Assembly (NCBI RefSeq): GCF_014836425.1
Contig: NZ_JACSQW010000018.1
Coordinates: 1-39,396 of the forward strand
DNA: 39,396 nucleotides
Direction of reading: 5' to 3'
DNA from: Limosilactobacillus avistercoris
Lineage (GTDB): Bacteria > Bacillota > Bacilli > Lactobacillales > Lactobacillaceae
The position numbers and the translations under genes were made by a program. Numbering within the stretch: the first letter of the stretch is position 1; each line of letters begins with the position of its first letter. The notes beneath the pieces were generated by a model that saw only the letters and a list, made by a program, of their open reading frames with translations, was not told the origin of the DNA and made no database searches. Shown here piece after piece: positions 18,187-24,509 of the stretch.

Positions 18187-19121
18187 TGATTAACCATTAT
18201 CGTCATAAAGTTGTCTTAGTTGGGGATGGTGCTGTCGGCTCTGCCTTTGCGTTCTCCCTCCTTCAATCAAATCGTGAAGTTGATGAACTTGTTATTGTTA
18301 CTCGAAACCACGATAAGGCCATTGGAGATGCGCTTGACCTTGCTGATATTACTCCTTTAACTGGACCAACCGATGTTTTTGCTGGTAATTATGAGGACGC
18401 CCATGATGCGGATGTCGTAGTTATTACCGCTGGTATTCCACGGAAGCCTGGCGAAAGTCGCCTAGACCTAATTCACAATAATATTAAAATTCTCAAGGGA
18501 ATTGTTGAGCCAATCGTTGCTAGTGGTTTCAATGGTGTTTTTGTTATTTCTAGTAACCCCGTCGATCTCCTAACAACACTTACCCAGCAAATTTCTGGTT
18601 TCCCAAAAGAACGGGTTATCGGTACCGGAACCTCTCTGGATACGATGCGCCTACGATTAATTCTTAGTCAACGTCTAAATATTTCAGTAAATGCGGTCGA
18701 TTCACAAGTTCTTGGTGAACACGGTGACTCTTCATTTGTCACTTTTGATGAAACCATGATTAATGGGCGCCCACTAGATGAAATCATCCAATTAACACCA
18801 GAAGAAAAGGATGAAATTGAGAAACAAGTTCGGCAGGCTGGTGCAAAAATCATTCAACATAAAGACGCCACTTTCTATGGAGTCGCCAAATGCCTCTCAA
18901 CAATTGTGTCCGCGATTGTTGAAAACCAAAACACAGTCATTCCAGTTTCGGCTCCCCTCACTGGGCAATACGGGATCAATGGCCTTTACCTTGGTTCACC
19001 AGCAATTATTAACCGTCAAGGAATCGGTCAAGTAGTTGAATATCAACTATCGCCTACTGAACTAGCCAAAATGCAAGCATCAGCAAAACAACTTACCGCG
19101 GTCCTCAAAGAGGTTCAGTAA
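18186..19121 (+). CDS. LDH/MDH-superfamily 2-hydroxyacid dehydrogenase
   Basis: The 311-residue protein has the LDH/MDH Rossmann motif VGDGAVGSAF (residues 12-21), a substrate loop AGIPRKPGESRLDL (82-95), SSNPVD and the catalytic EHGDSSF. It is usually annotated L-lactate dehydrogenase. Two features are odd. The acidic residue that normally ends strand beta-2 and binds the NAD ribose is replaced by T39-R40, hinting at NADP(H). The substrate loop carries Arg86 before KPGESR, an MDH-like pattern. The exact substrate is therefore open. It is translationally coupled to the preceding kinase (TAATG overlap, AAGGAATT ribosome site) and ends at a strong terminator. Confidence 0.82.
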   Translation: MINHYRHKVVLVGDGAVGSAFAFSLLQSNREVDELVIVTRNHDKAIGDALDLADITPLTGPTDVFAGNYEDAHDADVVVITAGIPRKPGESRLDLIHNNIKILKGIVEPIVASGFNGVFVISSNPVDLLTTLTQQISGFPKERVIGTGTSLDTMRLRLILSQRLNISVNAVDSQVLGEHGDSSFVTFDETMINGRPLDEIIQLTPEEKDEIEKQVRQAGAKIIQHKDATFYGVAKCLSTIVSAIVENQNTVIPVSAPLTGQYGINGLYLGSPAIINRQGIGQVVEYQLSPTELAKMQASAKQLTAVLKEVQ

Positions 19122-19160
19122 AAAAATAACCTTCAAGGCTTACCTTGAAGGTTATTTTTT
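19121..19160 (+). terminator. Terminator after the dehydrogenase gene
   Basis: A perfect 18-bp stem (AAAAAATAACCTTCAAGG and complement) with a 4-nt loop starts at the stop codon. It is symmetrical and could also serve the opposite strand. Confidence 0.92.
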
Positions 19161-19174
19161 CAATCCAATTTTTA

Positions 19175-19245
19175 AGCGGGTAACGAGAATCGAACTCGCG
19201 ACGCAACCTTGGGAAGGTTAAGTTTTACCACTAAACTATACCCGC
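19175..19245 (-). tRNA. tRNA-Gly (anticodon CCC)
   Basis: The minus strand folds as a full cloverleaf: acceptor GCGGGTA/TACCCGC, D arm GTTT/AAAC, anticodon stem TAACC/GGTTG with loop TTCCCAA, and T arm GCGAG/CTCGT with TTCGATT. Positions 34-36 are CCC, reading GGG. The first stem pair 27-43 is U-G. The discriminator is U and no CCA is encoded. Confidence 0.93.
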
Positions 19246-19292
19246 ATGAACTAAGTAATAACAATTACTTAGTAAGTATATCGCTAATTTAA

Positions 19293-19622
19293 CTATTTGT
19301 CAGCCTTTTTTGATGATTTTTTTGTTGTCTTTTTATCATCAGATGACTTTGAAGATTTCTTGTCAGTATCTTTACTACTGTCTTCATCTTCGTCATCACT
19401 CTTTTCGGTACGTGGAACAGCCTTGATCATCTTGGCTTCACTTTGCCGAATAACTGCACGGCCATTTAATTCATTAACCCCGTTCTTATCACTGGGTTCA
19501 AAATCCTGGATCGAAATCATTACAGAGTTATTGTATACTTTTTCAACAATTCCGGTAAAATCATGTTCCATTGGACCAAACTTCTTTGCCTTAACAAGAT
19601 CACCAATTTCAAAATCAGCCAC
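19293..19622 (-). CDS. DUF2187 (YkvS-like) protein with charged tail
   Basis: Residues 1-70 form a small beta domain (FEIGDLVKAKKFGPMEHDF, TGIVEKVYNNSVMISI) typical of the DUF2187/YkvS family, which resembles KOW/SH3-like barrels. The remaining 35-40 residues are a low-complexity tail of Asp, Glu, Ser and Lys, likely disordered and possibly nucleic-acid- or protein-binding. The start is GTG, eight bases after GAGGTG. No function is established for the family. It is a monocistronic unit upstream of tRNA-Gly on the same strand. Confidence 0.78.
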   Translation of the reverse strand: MADFEIGDLVKAKKFGPMEHDFTGIVEKVYNNSVMISIQDFEPSDKNGVNELNGRAVIRQSEAKMIKAVPRTEKSDDEDEDSSKDTDKKSSKSSDDKKTTKKSSKKADK

Positions 19623-19761
19623 AGGCTATCACCTCTTCATTAATTTAGTAAACACAGTAATGTACGATACACTTTTTTTGCCATTTTTTCAAGCAAAGTA
19701 CTCGTTTCACTCCCATGAATTCGCATCAGTGTTACAATCAAATTCTGAAAGGAGCTTCCCG

Positions 19762-20103
19762 ATGCTAAATCTGTTAATCCCATTTGCGATCATTATTCTC
19801 TTAATTTTTTCCACTACTGGTCTCCACGCCAAGATGGAAAAACATGTTAATGATTGCTTAATTATTACCCGATGTTTTTTCTTCATTCTGTTAACATGCC
19901 AGATCATTCAGCTATTTCTCACCTGGAAAACTCAGCTACTCGTTAACCTGATATGGTTAATCTTTTCTATTGTTCTCTTTGCTTTTACTGCAAATGCTTT
20001 TCGAGAAAAGATCGTAACGTTTGGTAATCCACGTCACTCACGATTAGTATTCGGAGGAATGATCATCAACCTCTGCTTATCTTTAATTGTGATCTTCTTT
20101 TAG
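19762..20103 (+). CDS. Small four-helix membrane protein
   Basis: This is a 113-residue protein with four hydrophobic segments separated by short polar loops (MEKHVNDCL, TWKTQ, FREKIVTFGNPRHSR). The size and topology resemble the DUF1516/YisL group, but I cannot confirm membership. AAAGGAG lies 8 bases before the ATG, and TGTTACAAT (19730-19738) is a plausible extended -10. The same frame stays open far upstream, antisense to the DUF2187 gene; that part is a shadow. Its last 21 bases overlap the end of the convergent RdgB-like gene. Confidence 0.68.
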   Translation: MLNLLIPFAIIILLIFSTTGLHAKMEKHVNDCLIITRCFFFILLTCQIIQLFLTWKTQLLVNLIWLIFSIVLFAFTANAFREKIVTFGNPRHSRLVFGGMIINLCLSLIVIFF

Positions 20104-20673
20104 AAAGCGATCAAGTTCCTCAGCGGCTCGCGCACGTGTCAAGTAAGGGTAAGATTCATCAAACGTCATCTGTGCTAGTGTTTTTCTTGAACCTCCAGGA
20201 ATTAAGATTCTACTAAATCCTTCTCCAGCAGTTCCCCGTTCTGTTCTTGCAATCTCGCCTTCTAAAATCCCACGTGCCACTTTCAGGATTTTTCCTTGGT
20301 AAGCACAGGCAAGTACCGTTTCCATCTTAAATGAACGATCTTTTCCCTGAACAAGCTCAATAATATGTTGGGCATATTCACGGGGTGTTGGGTAAGCAAC
20401 TAAATCACGTGCGGTCCGAACACCAAGAATTTCAGGTTGGGACGTTAAAGTTAACCCAGAATCATCAGCAATTACTAATTGTTCCGGAAGAAATTTACTA
20501 ATAAAAAGTGCTTTCCTACTTGCATTCTCCGTATATGAACGGTTGCCTTCAGAGGGAAAGTGCTTTTTTTCAACCAATTCTGTATACTGGATTGCGTCAT
20601 TTTTGCGAACACGCAGGATTTGTTGAAGCTCTTTAATTTTATCCTGATTATGACTAGCAATGACAAATTGCAA
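20083..20673 (-). CDS. Diverged RdgB/HAM1-like NTP pyrophosphatase
   Basis: HAM1/RdgB proteins hydrolyse dITP, XTP and similar non-canonical purine nucleotides. The N-terminal part fits: ASHNQDKIKEL, SYTENASRKA and the metal-binding ADDSGL. The C-terminal base-recognition part does not. The usual GFGYDPIF is replaced by GEGFSRILIPGG, and the SHR(G/A) motif by LTRARA. The protein may have altered specificity or another role. The start is TTG, preceded by a near-perfect AGGAGGGTGA site. It follows the ASCH gene after 11 nt, so the two are one operon. Confidence 0.78.
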   Translation of the reverse strand: MQFVIASHNQDKIKELQQILRVRKNDAIQYTELVEKKHFPSEGNRSYTENASRKALFISKFLPEQLVIADDSGLTLTSQPEILGVRTARDLVAYPTPREYAQHIIELVQGKDRSFKMETVLACAYQGKILKVARGILEGEIARTERGTAGEGFSRILIPGGSRKTLAQMTFDESYPYLTRARAAEELDRFLKEDHN

Positions 20674-20684
20674 TTTTCACCCTC

Positions 20685-21080
20685 CTAATAACGAAGTGGT
20701 GCGACTACTTTCTCAAGCCACTCTTTGGCACTTCTACTATGAATTTCTGCAAACGGAGCGCGTTTAATTAACCGATCATCCACATTAAAAAGTCCTAATT
20801 GACCCTTAATTGGAAGTGGGTCTATCCAGTACGATCCATTCTTTGTAAATGGCGCTATTTTCCAAGCATAATACCGGCCATTATCATCTTCTCGTTGCTC
20901 AACGTCAATAATCTTAGCAACACAAAGAGCATAACCAGGAACAAAGCCGCGAATCTTCTTTGCAGTGTTACAAATTAGAAGATCACCCCGGTACTTAGTC
21001 GACCAGGTACGGTATTCTTCAGTTTTCGTGCCATGCATTATCTCAGCTGCGTAATCTGAACGAATGGATAAGGCCTTCAT
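20685..21080 (-). CDS. ASCH-domain protein
   Basis: The 131-residue protein is a single ASCH domain. It opens with MKALSIRSDYAAEIMHGTKT, followed by EEYRTWSTKYRGDLLIC, the hallmark K-T-E-x-R-x-W-x-T-x-Y-R-G pattern, and has a beta-barrel core to about residue 100. ASCH folds are related to PUA and are predicted or shown to bind RNA; some members cleave nucleosides or RNA. No catalytic assignment is possible here. AAGGAGG is placed seven bases before the ATG. The next gene, an RdgB-like protein, starts 11 nt after its stop. Confidence 0.8.
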   Translation of the reverse strand: MKALSIRSDYAAEIMHGTKTEEYRTWSTKYRGDLLICNTAKKIRGFVPGYALCVAKIIDVEQREDDNGRYYAWKIAPFTKNGSYWIDPLPIKGQLGLFNVDDRLIKRAPFAEIHSRSAKEWLEKVVAPLRY

Positions 21081-21137
21081 GGCGGTGCCTCCTTGGTAAA
21101 TAGGTTCTCTATATTAATTTTGTGTCAAAATAAAAAA

Positions 21138-21161
21138 CTCGGTAAATCAATGTTTACCGAG
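21138..21161 (-). terminator. Terminator after tRNA-Leu
   Basis: A 9-bp stem CTCGGTAAA/TTTACCGAG with a 6-nt loop is followed on the minus strand by TTTTTTATTTT, just after the tRNA-Leu 3' end. Confidence 0.85.
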
Positions 21162-21169
21162 CTAATTTA

Positions 21170-21253
21170 TGCCCCAAACAGGATTCGAACCTGTACATGG
21201 AAACCCATACAACGACCTGAACGTTGCGCGTCTGCCAATTCCGCCACTGGGGC
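21170..21253 (-). tRNA. tRNA-Leu (anticodon CAG)
   Basis: This is an 84-nt type II tRNA. The acceptor is GCCCCAG/TTGGGGC with discriminator A, the D region GCGGAATTGGCAGAC, the anticodon stem CAACG/CGTTG with loop TTCAGGT (anticodon CAG, codon CUG), a long variable arm, and a T arm ACAGG/CCTGT. CCA is not encoded. Confidence 0.95.
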
Positions 21254-21313
21254 ATCGTTATTAAAGAAATAACAACAAGTTTATTATACCGGAATCCTAC
21301 TGAATTACAAGTC

Positions 21314-21598
21314 CTATTTATCCTCAATGAACTGAATCATTGTCCCATATCCCGTTAGTACTAAAAACTTTGGGGCCACTTGAACGTTTGCCACATTGGT
21401 ATTAAAACGGACACCAACGATTCCATCTGCATCCTTTTCTGCAGCCCGTTCACGCAATTTCTGTTGAACTTCAGTAAATAATTGATCTAGCGATTCAAAC
21501 AAATCAATTGCATCACTTGGTAACATTAAATGAGCCGTTGCGTTAACAACTCCTAGAACCTTATGTGCTTGTGGGTAATCCTCAGTTGAAAGAAACAT
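21314..21598 (-). CDS. YbjQ-like (UPF0145 / heavy-metal-binding domain) protein
   Basis: The 94-residue protein fits the YbjQ_1 fold: an N-terminal strand, a long helix (SLDQLFTEVQQKLRERAAEK), then DADGIVGVRFNTNV and a last strand with TGYGTMI. The family forms pentamers and its function is unknown; the heavy-metal-binding label is a prediction. The N-terminal half is more divergent than usual. GGAGGTGG lies before the ATG. It stands alone between tRNA-Leu and the structured RNA, about 55 nt after the RNA terminator. Confidence 0.7.
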   Translation of the reverse strand: MFLSTEDYPQAHKVLGVVNATAHLMLPSDAIDLFESLDQLFTEVQQKLRERAAEKDADGIVGVRFNTNVANVQVAPKFLVLTGYGTMIQFIEDK

Positions 21599-21653
21599 CC
21601 AACCACCTCCAAAACAATTATACCAAATTTAACTATCATTAACCGATACAAGA

Positions 21654-21986
21654 AAAGGCTCCAACACTTAGAAAACTAAATGTTGGAACCCAACTTTTAC
21701 TGATGAGGGGAACGATCAATTAGTCTTATCGTCCACTTCCTCATAGTGCTTACGGAAGGAGTCTTACCACTTTGCACTGGAACTTTTAATTACTAAATAC
21801 AAACTTTTGATTCTCATCTTCCGCAAAGTCGCTTTTTATTCGTTACCGTCCAGATAGTGCACCCTGGTAACCACCATTTAAATTAAAATCTTTCCGGTTA
21901 CTCTTATGTTGCTTCTAGCCTACTCCGTAACTTCCTTCGGCTCTATTGGAACGGGAGGTTTACTTTTACCTCATTTCCTTCCTCAT
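21654..21986 (-). ncRNA. Structured non-coding RNA of about 330 nt, family not recognised
   Basis: A 424-nt gap holds no plausible gene, but it has all the parts of an independent RNA on the minus strand. There is a consensus promoter (21991-22019) and a strong terminator (arms 21657-21671 / 21676-21690). The predicted 5' end TTGATGAGG pairs with CCTCATCAG near the 3' end, extended by GGAA/TTCC. Internal helices include TTACGGA/TCCGTAA, ACTTTGC/GCAAAGT and the nested GTTACC/GGTAAC with CCAG/CTGG. The terminator stem pairs fully only on the minus strand, through G-U pairs, which fixes orientation. It does not match RNase P, tmRNA, SRP RNA, T-box or common riboswitch cores as far as I can tell. 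Confidence 0.72.
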
Positions 21987-21990
21987 CAAT

Positions 21991-22019
21991 AATATATCAT
22001 TTTTAGCAAGCGCTTTCAA
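21991..22019 (-). promoter_or_regulatory. Promoter of the structured RNA
   Basis: TTGAAA and TATATT are spaced exactly 17 bp on the minus strand, with TGA before the -10. Transcription would start about 21984-21987, at the 5' strand of the closing helix. The -35 begins 4 bp after the upstream protease stop codon. Confidence 0.75.
22005..22018 (-). promoter_or_regulatory. cre-like site over the -35 of the structured RNA
   Basis: TGAAAGCGCTTGCT matches the CcpA cre consensus TGWAANCGNTNWCA except at positions 12 and 14, and contains the palindrome AAGCGCTT. Its overlap with the -35 would fit repression. This is a motif match only. Confidence 0.4.
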
Positions 22020-22022
22020 GAA

Positions 22023-22697
22023 CTAACTAAAAATCCGTGAAAGCATTAATAACATTGCAACCAAGTTATTTAATCCGTGCAATAGCATTGAGTTTCGAAT
22101 ATCGCCATTCTTTCGGTAAACGTAAGCTAAAGTCATCCCCATTACACAGTACAAAAGGAAACTAATGATATTAGTACTTATATGACCAGCAGAAAAGACC
22201 ACTCCAGATAAGATTACTTTGGGCCAAAAAGTATTCGGCTTAAAGAACAAGTTCATTAATACACCACGAAAGACTAACTCTTCTGCTATCGGTGTTAAAA
22301 CTACCGCTGAAACTGCAAAGACAACAGTTACTAGTGGATTACGTCCTAAAATTGTCATTAGGCTTTGGTTATTAGCTGTTTCTGCCTGGTGATAAATTAC
22401 AATGTCTAATATCTCAAGAATATATTCACTAGCTAATATCACTAAGTAACCACCAATAATTAGTTTCAGGTTAATTTCTTTCCTAATCGGTAATTGATTA
22501 TGGTTATGGTATTCCTGACGAGCCCACATGATTATAAAGTAATAAAGGAGTAAAGAAATTACGATTAAGATTATCGTTTTTATCGTAACTTGATGACTAC
22601 GATCTGCAATTCGCATTGCGGTTAATGGTAAACCAACACACACGAAAAGGACGGCTACTAAGCCACCCCGCCTAATGAGGGAAAAGACTTTACTCAT
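22023..22697 (-). CDS. CPBP-family (CAAX/Abi) intramembrane metalloprotease
   Basis: The 224-residue protein has six or seven membrane segments. The three family motifs are intact: EELVFR (EExxxR), FSAGH (FxxxH) and HGLNN (HxxxN). Bacterial members include bacteriocin-immunity proteins and regulators of envelope proteins; the substrate is unknown. AAAGGGGAAG precedes the ATG, which overlaps the stop of the upstream 76-residue membrane protein by 8 nt. The pair is thus translationally coupled. The structured RNA begins directly downstream on the same strand. Confidence 0.85.
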   Translation of the reverse strand: MSKVFSLIRRGGLVAVLFVCVGLPLTAMRIADRSHQVTIKTIILIVISLLLYYFIIMWARQEYHNHNQLPIRKEINLKLIIGGYLVILASEYILEILDIVIYHQAETANNQSLMTILGRNPLVTVVFAVSAVVLTPIAEELVFRGVLMNLFFKPNTFWPKVILSGVVFSAGHISTNIISFLLYCVMGMTLAYVYRKNGDIRNSMLLHGLNNLVAMLLMLSRIFS

Positions 22698-22920
22698 TCT
22701 TCTTCCCCTTTTTCTTTTCTTGAAGGCGCAGTTGCTTCCGTCGTTGGTAACTCCACTTTGCTGTTACCCTTGTTACTAATAAGTTAGCAATCACAAATCC
22801 TAAGATCCATAAAATATACATTGACCATCCGGAAATCACTTTACAAATAGTCAATGCCACTAAAATTGCGAAAATAATTAATGGCGGCAAAACCACCTTT
22901 AAAACTAATTCTGCTTTCAC
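22690..22920 (-). CDS. Two-helix small membrane protein upstream of the CPBP protease
   Basis: The 76-residue protein has two hydrophobic segments (about residues 8-26 and 33-50) and then a strongly basic cytoplasmic tail (KWSYQRRKQLRLQEKKKGKK). The start is GTG, ten bases after GGAGGG. It overlaps the CPBP protease gene by 8 nt, so the two are probably made in a fixed ratio. It could be a partner or substrate of the protease; no family is recognised. Confidence 0.65.
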   Translation of the reverse strand: MKAELVLKVVLPPLIIFAILVALTICKVISGWSMYILWILGFVIANLLVTRVTAKWSYQRRKQLRLQEKKKGKKNE

Positions 22921-22970
22921 TTTCTAACCCTCCGCACTCATTTCAAGAAATTCATAAATACTTTAGCAAA

Positions 22971-23579
22971 CTAATCTTGGTGAAAGACATCTTCTAATAT
23001 CTGTTTAGTCGTTGCCATTTGCGTTCCCCGAGATCGCACATAGTCAATCTGCGAAATAAGGATATCATACGTCCACATAGAAGATAAATCTTTTTCGTTG
23101 AAATAATGGAGATTCAATGTAATTTCATTTAAGTCGTGAATCATTCCCGAAAAATCATCCACTCCTTGATATTTTTTTGTCCCAATAACTACCGGTAAGT
23201 GGTTATCAGCAGAATCTCTCAATACATTCATTAAAATATTTCCGGTTGTGATCTCTGGATGATCATCCAAGAATTGTTGCACCCGCCAAATATCAAAATA
23301 GTGGTTCTCATGAGCTACCTTAGTCTTTTCCGAAACTGTTGTTAAATAATCTGTTTGATCATTAACCGCACTGATACTTTCGATCCGGATGGCAATTAAG
23401 CCATTGATCTTACCATCCCAATCAATACTAATCATTAAGCAAAAATAATTATCGAGTCCAACTATAAAGCCAACGTTAAAATATTCGTCTCCCTTAATAT
23501 TATGCATTTCAACCAGTTTCCCTTGTTGCTTGGCAATGGTTAACTGAATTTTAACATCTTGCTTATTTGGCTGTTCCAA
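22971..23579 (-). CDS. Unknown conserved-looking protein of 202 residues
   Basis: No family is recognised. The N-terminal 75 residues alternate strands (GKLVEMHNIKGDEYFNVGFI, NYFCLMISIDWDGKINGLI, IRIESISAV), suggesting an Sm/SH3-like barrel. A middle part with HYFDIWRVQQFLDDHPEI and VVIGTKKYQG could be a second beta-rich domain. It has no signal peptide or membrane segment. The start is TTG with TAGGGGGCAATGA upstream; no ATG in frame lies near. It is divergent from the deoxynucleoside kinase gene and ends 50 nt before the small membrane protein gene, possibly in one transcript. Confidence 0.65.
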   Translation of the reverse strand: MEQPNKQDVKIQLTIAKQQGKLVEMHNIKGDEYFNVGFIVGLDNYFCLMISIDWDGKINGLIAIRIESISAVNDQTDYLTTVSEKTKVAHENHYFDIWRVQQFLDDHPEITTGNILMNVLRDSADNHLPVVIGTKKYQGVDDFSGMIHDLNEITLNLHYFNEKDLSSMWTYDILISQIDYVRSRGTQMATTKQILEDVFHQD

Positions 23580-23700
23580 ATCATTGCCCCCTAATTGTCA
23601 TTCGATTAGTCAAATAAAAATTCGCCAAAAACAGTCTATCAGGAAAAGCAAAGTAAATTCAATTAATAGAACCTTACAAGTTGATAAACGATTAAATTCT

Positions 23701-23749
23701 ACTACAGAATATATCAAAATTTGATTAGGAATCCACTATATTTTGTAGT
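23701..23749. promoter_or_regulatory. Dyad upstream of the deoxynucleoside kinase, NrdR-box-like
   Basis: ACTACAGAATATA and TATATTTTGTAGT form a 13-bp inverted repeat with one mismatch and a 23-nt spacer. The right half contains CCACTATATTTTGTAG, 12 of 16 matches to the NrdR box. A weaker copy (8 of 16) starts exactly 31 bp upstream, the spacing of paired NrdR boxes. It could equally be another dimeric repressor site. Confidence 0.4.
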
Positions 23750-23792
23750 AAGATAATTCTTGTGTTTAAAAATATAGTAAAGAGGGGCCAAC

Positions 23793-24428
23793 ATGGTGAT
23801 AATTACTGCAGGAATGATTGGTGTCGGAAAAACCACCTTAACTGGTAAGATTGCGGAACATTTACATACAACAGCCTACTATGAACCAGTAGGCGAAAAC
23901 CCAGTATTACCACTTTATTACGCAAATCCAAAGCAATATGGATTTCTATTACAAATTTATTTTCTTAATAAGCGTTTTTCAATGATTAAGCAAGCACTAT
24001 CCGATGATAATAATGTTTTAGATCGGTCAATCTATGAAGATGCATTATTCACCCGTGAAAATAATGCAGAAGGAAATATCAGTGATACCGAATTAGAAGT
24101 TTACTTGAAGCTATTGGATAATATGATGGCAGATCTTGAACGGTTACCAAAAAAGGCACCTGACCTAATGGTTTATTCTGAAACCGACTTCGAAACAATC
24201 CTTTATCGGATCAAGAAGCGTGGTCGGGATTACGAACAAATTGATAAGAATCCCGAATTAAAAGACTACTACTACAAGATGTGGTGTGCTTACAAGGATT
24301 GGTACCGGGACTATGATGCAAGTCCAAAAATGAAAATTGATCTTGAAAAGTATGACCTAGAAAATCCACGCAATGTCGATGCTGTTTTGGCAATGATTGA
24401 CGAACGCTTGAAGGATATTCGGCATTAA
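23793..24428 (+). CDS. Deoxynucleoside kinase (deoxyadenosine/deoxyguanosine kinase family)
   Basis: This is a 211-residue salvage kinase that phosphorylates deoxynucleosides for dNTP supply. The P-loop GMIGVGKTT (residues 7-15), YEPVGENP, the DRS motif LDRSIYEDALF near residue 78, and the lid RIKKRGRDYE are the hallmarks of the dNK/dGK family known from lactobacilli. GAGGGGCCAAC precedes the ATG. Only one copy is present here, not the tandem dak-dgk pair of L. acidophilus. An upstream dyad resembles paired NrdR boxes, which would tie it to ribonucleotide reductase control. Confidence 0.9.
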   Translation: MVIITAGMIGVGKTTLTGKIAEHLHTTAYYEPVGENPVLPLYYANPKQYGFLLQIYFLNKRFSMIKQALSDDNNVLDRSIYEDALFTRENNAEGNISDTELEVYLKLLDNMMADLERLPKKAPDLMVYSETDFETILYRIKKRGRDYEQIDKNPELKDYYYKMWCAYKDWYRDYDASPKMKIDLEKYDLENPRNVDAVLAMIDERLKDIRH

Positions 24429-24457
24429 TATTTGAGTAATTAATTTAATACGAAGGT

Positions 24458-24497
24458 AAGCTCCTCAGATTGGCTAAGAAGTCAATCTGGGGAGCTT
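24458..24497 (+). terminator. Bidirectional terminator between dNK and glucosaminidase genes
   Basis: A 15-bp stem (AAGCTCCTCAGATTG / CAATCTGGGGAGCTT, one G-U) with a 10-nt loop is followed by CTTTTTCTCTT, between convergent genes. Confidence 0.88.
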
Positions 24498-24509
24498 CTT
24501 TTTCTCTTA

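Noticed and set aside
19297-19761. Long plus-strand open frame upstream of the small membrane protein
   Set aside because: It is antisense to the DUF2187 gene, whose Asp/Ser/Lys-rich tail keeps the opposite frame open. The real start is the ATG at 19762 with AAAGGAG.
21700-21707. Plus-strand CTGATGAG resembling a hammerhead ribozyme core
   Set aside because: No GAAA core strand or matching stems II and III follow. The bases are explained by the closing helix of the minus-strand RNA.
21654-21986. RNase P RNA, tmRNA, SRP RNA or T-box as identity of the structured RNA
   Set aside because: The RNase P GAGGAAAGTCC and ACAGAA cores, a tmRNA tag or acceptor end, the SRP GGAAGGAAGCAGC loop and a GGTGGTACCGCG T-box are all absent or only partly similar. 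A 6S-like RNA is not excluded, but no clear match was seen.
22971-23579. Assigning a function (Hfq-like or regulator) to the 202-residue protein
   Set aside because: Only a loose beta-barrel impression supports it; no diagnostic motif was found.
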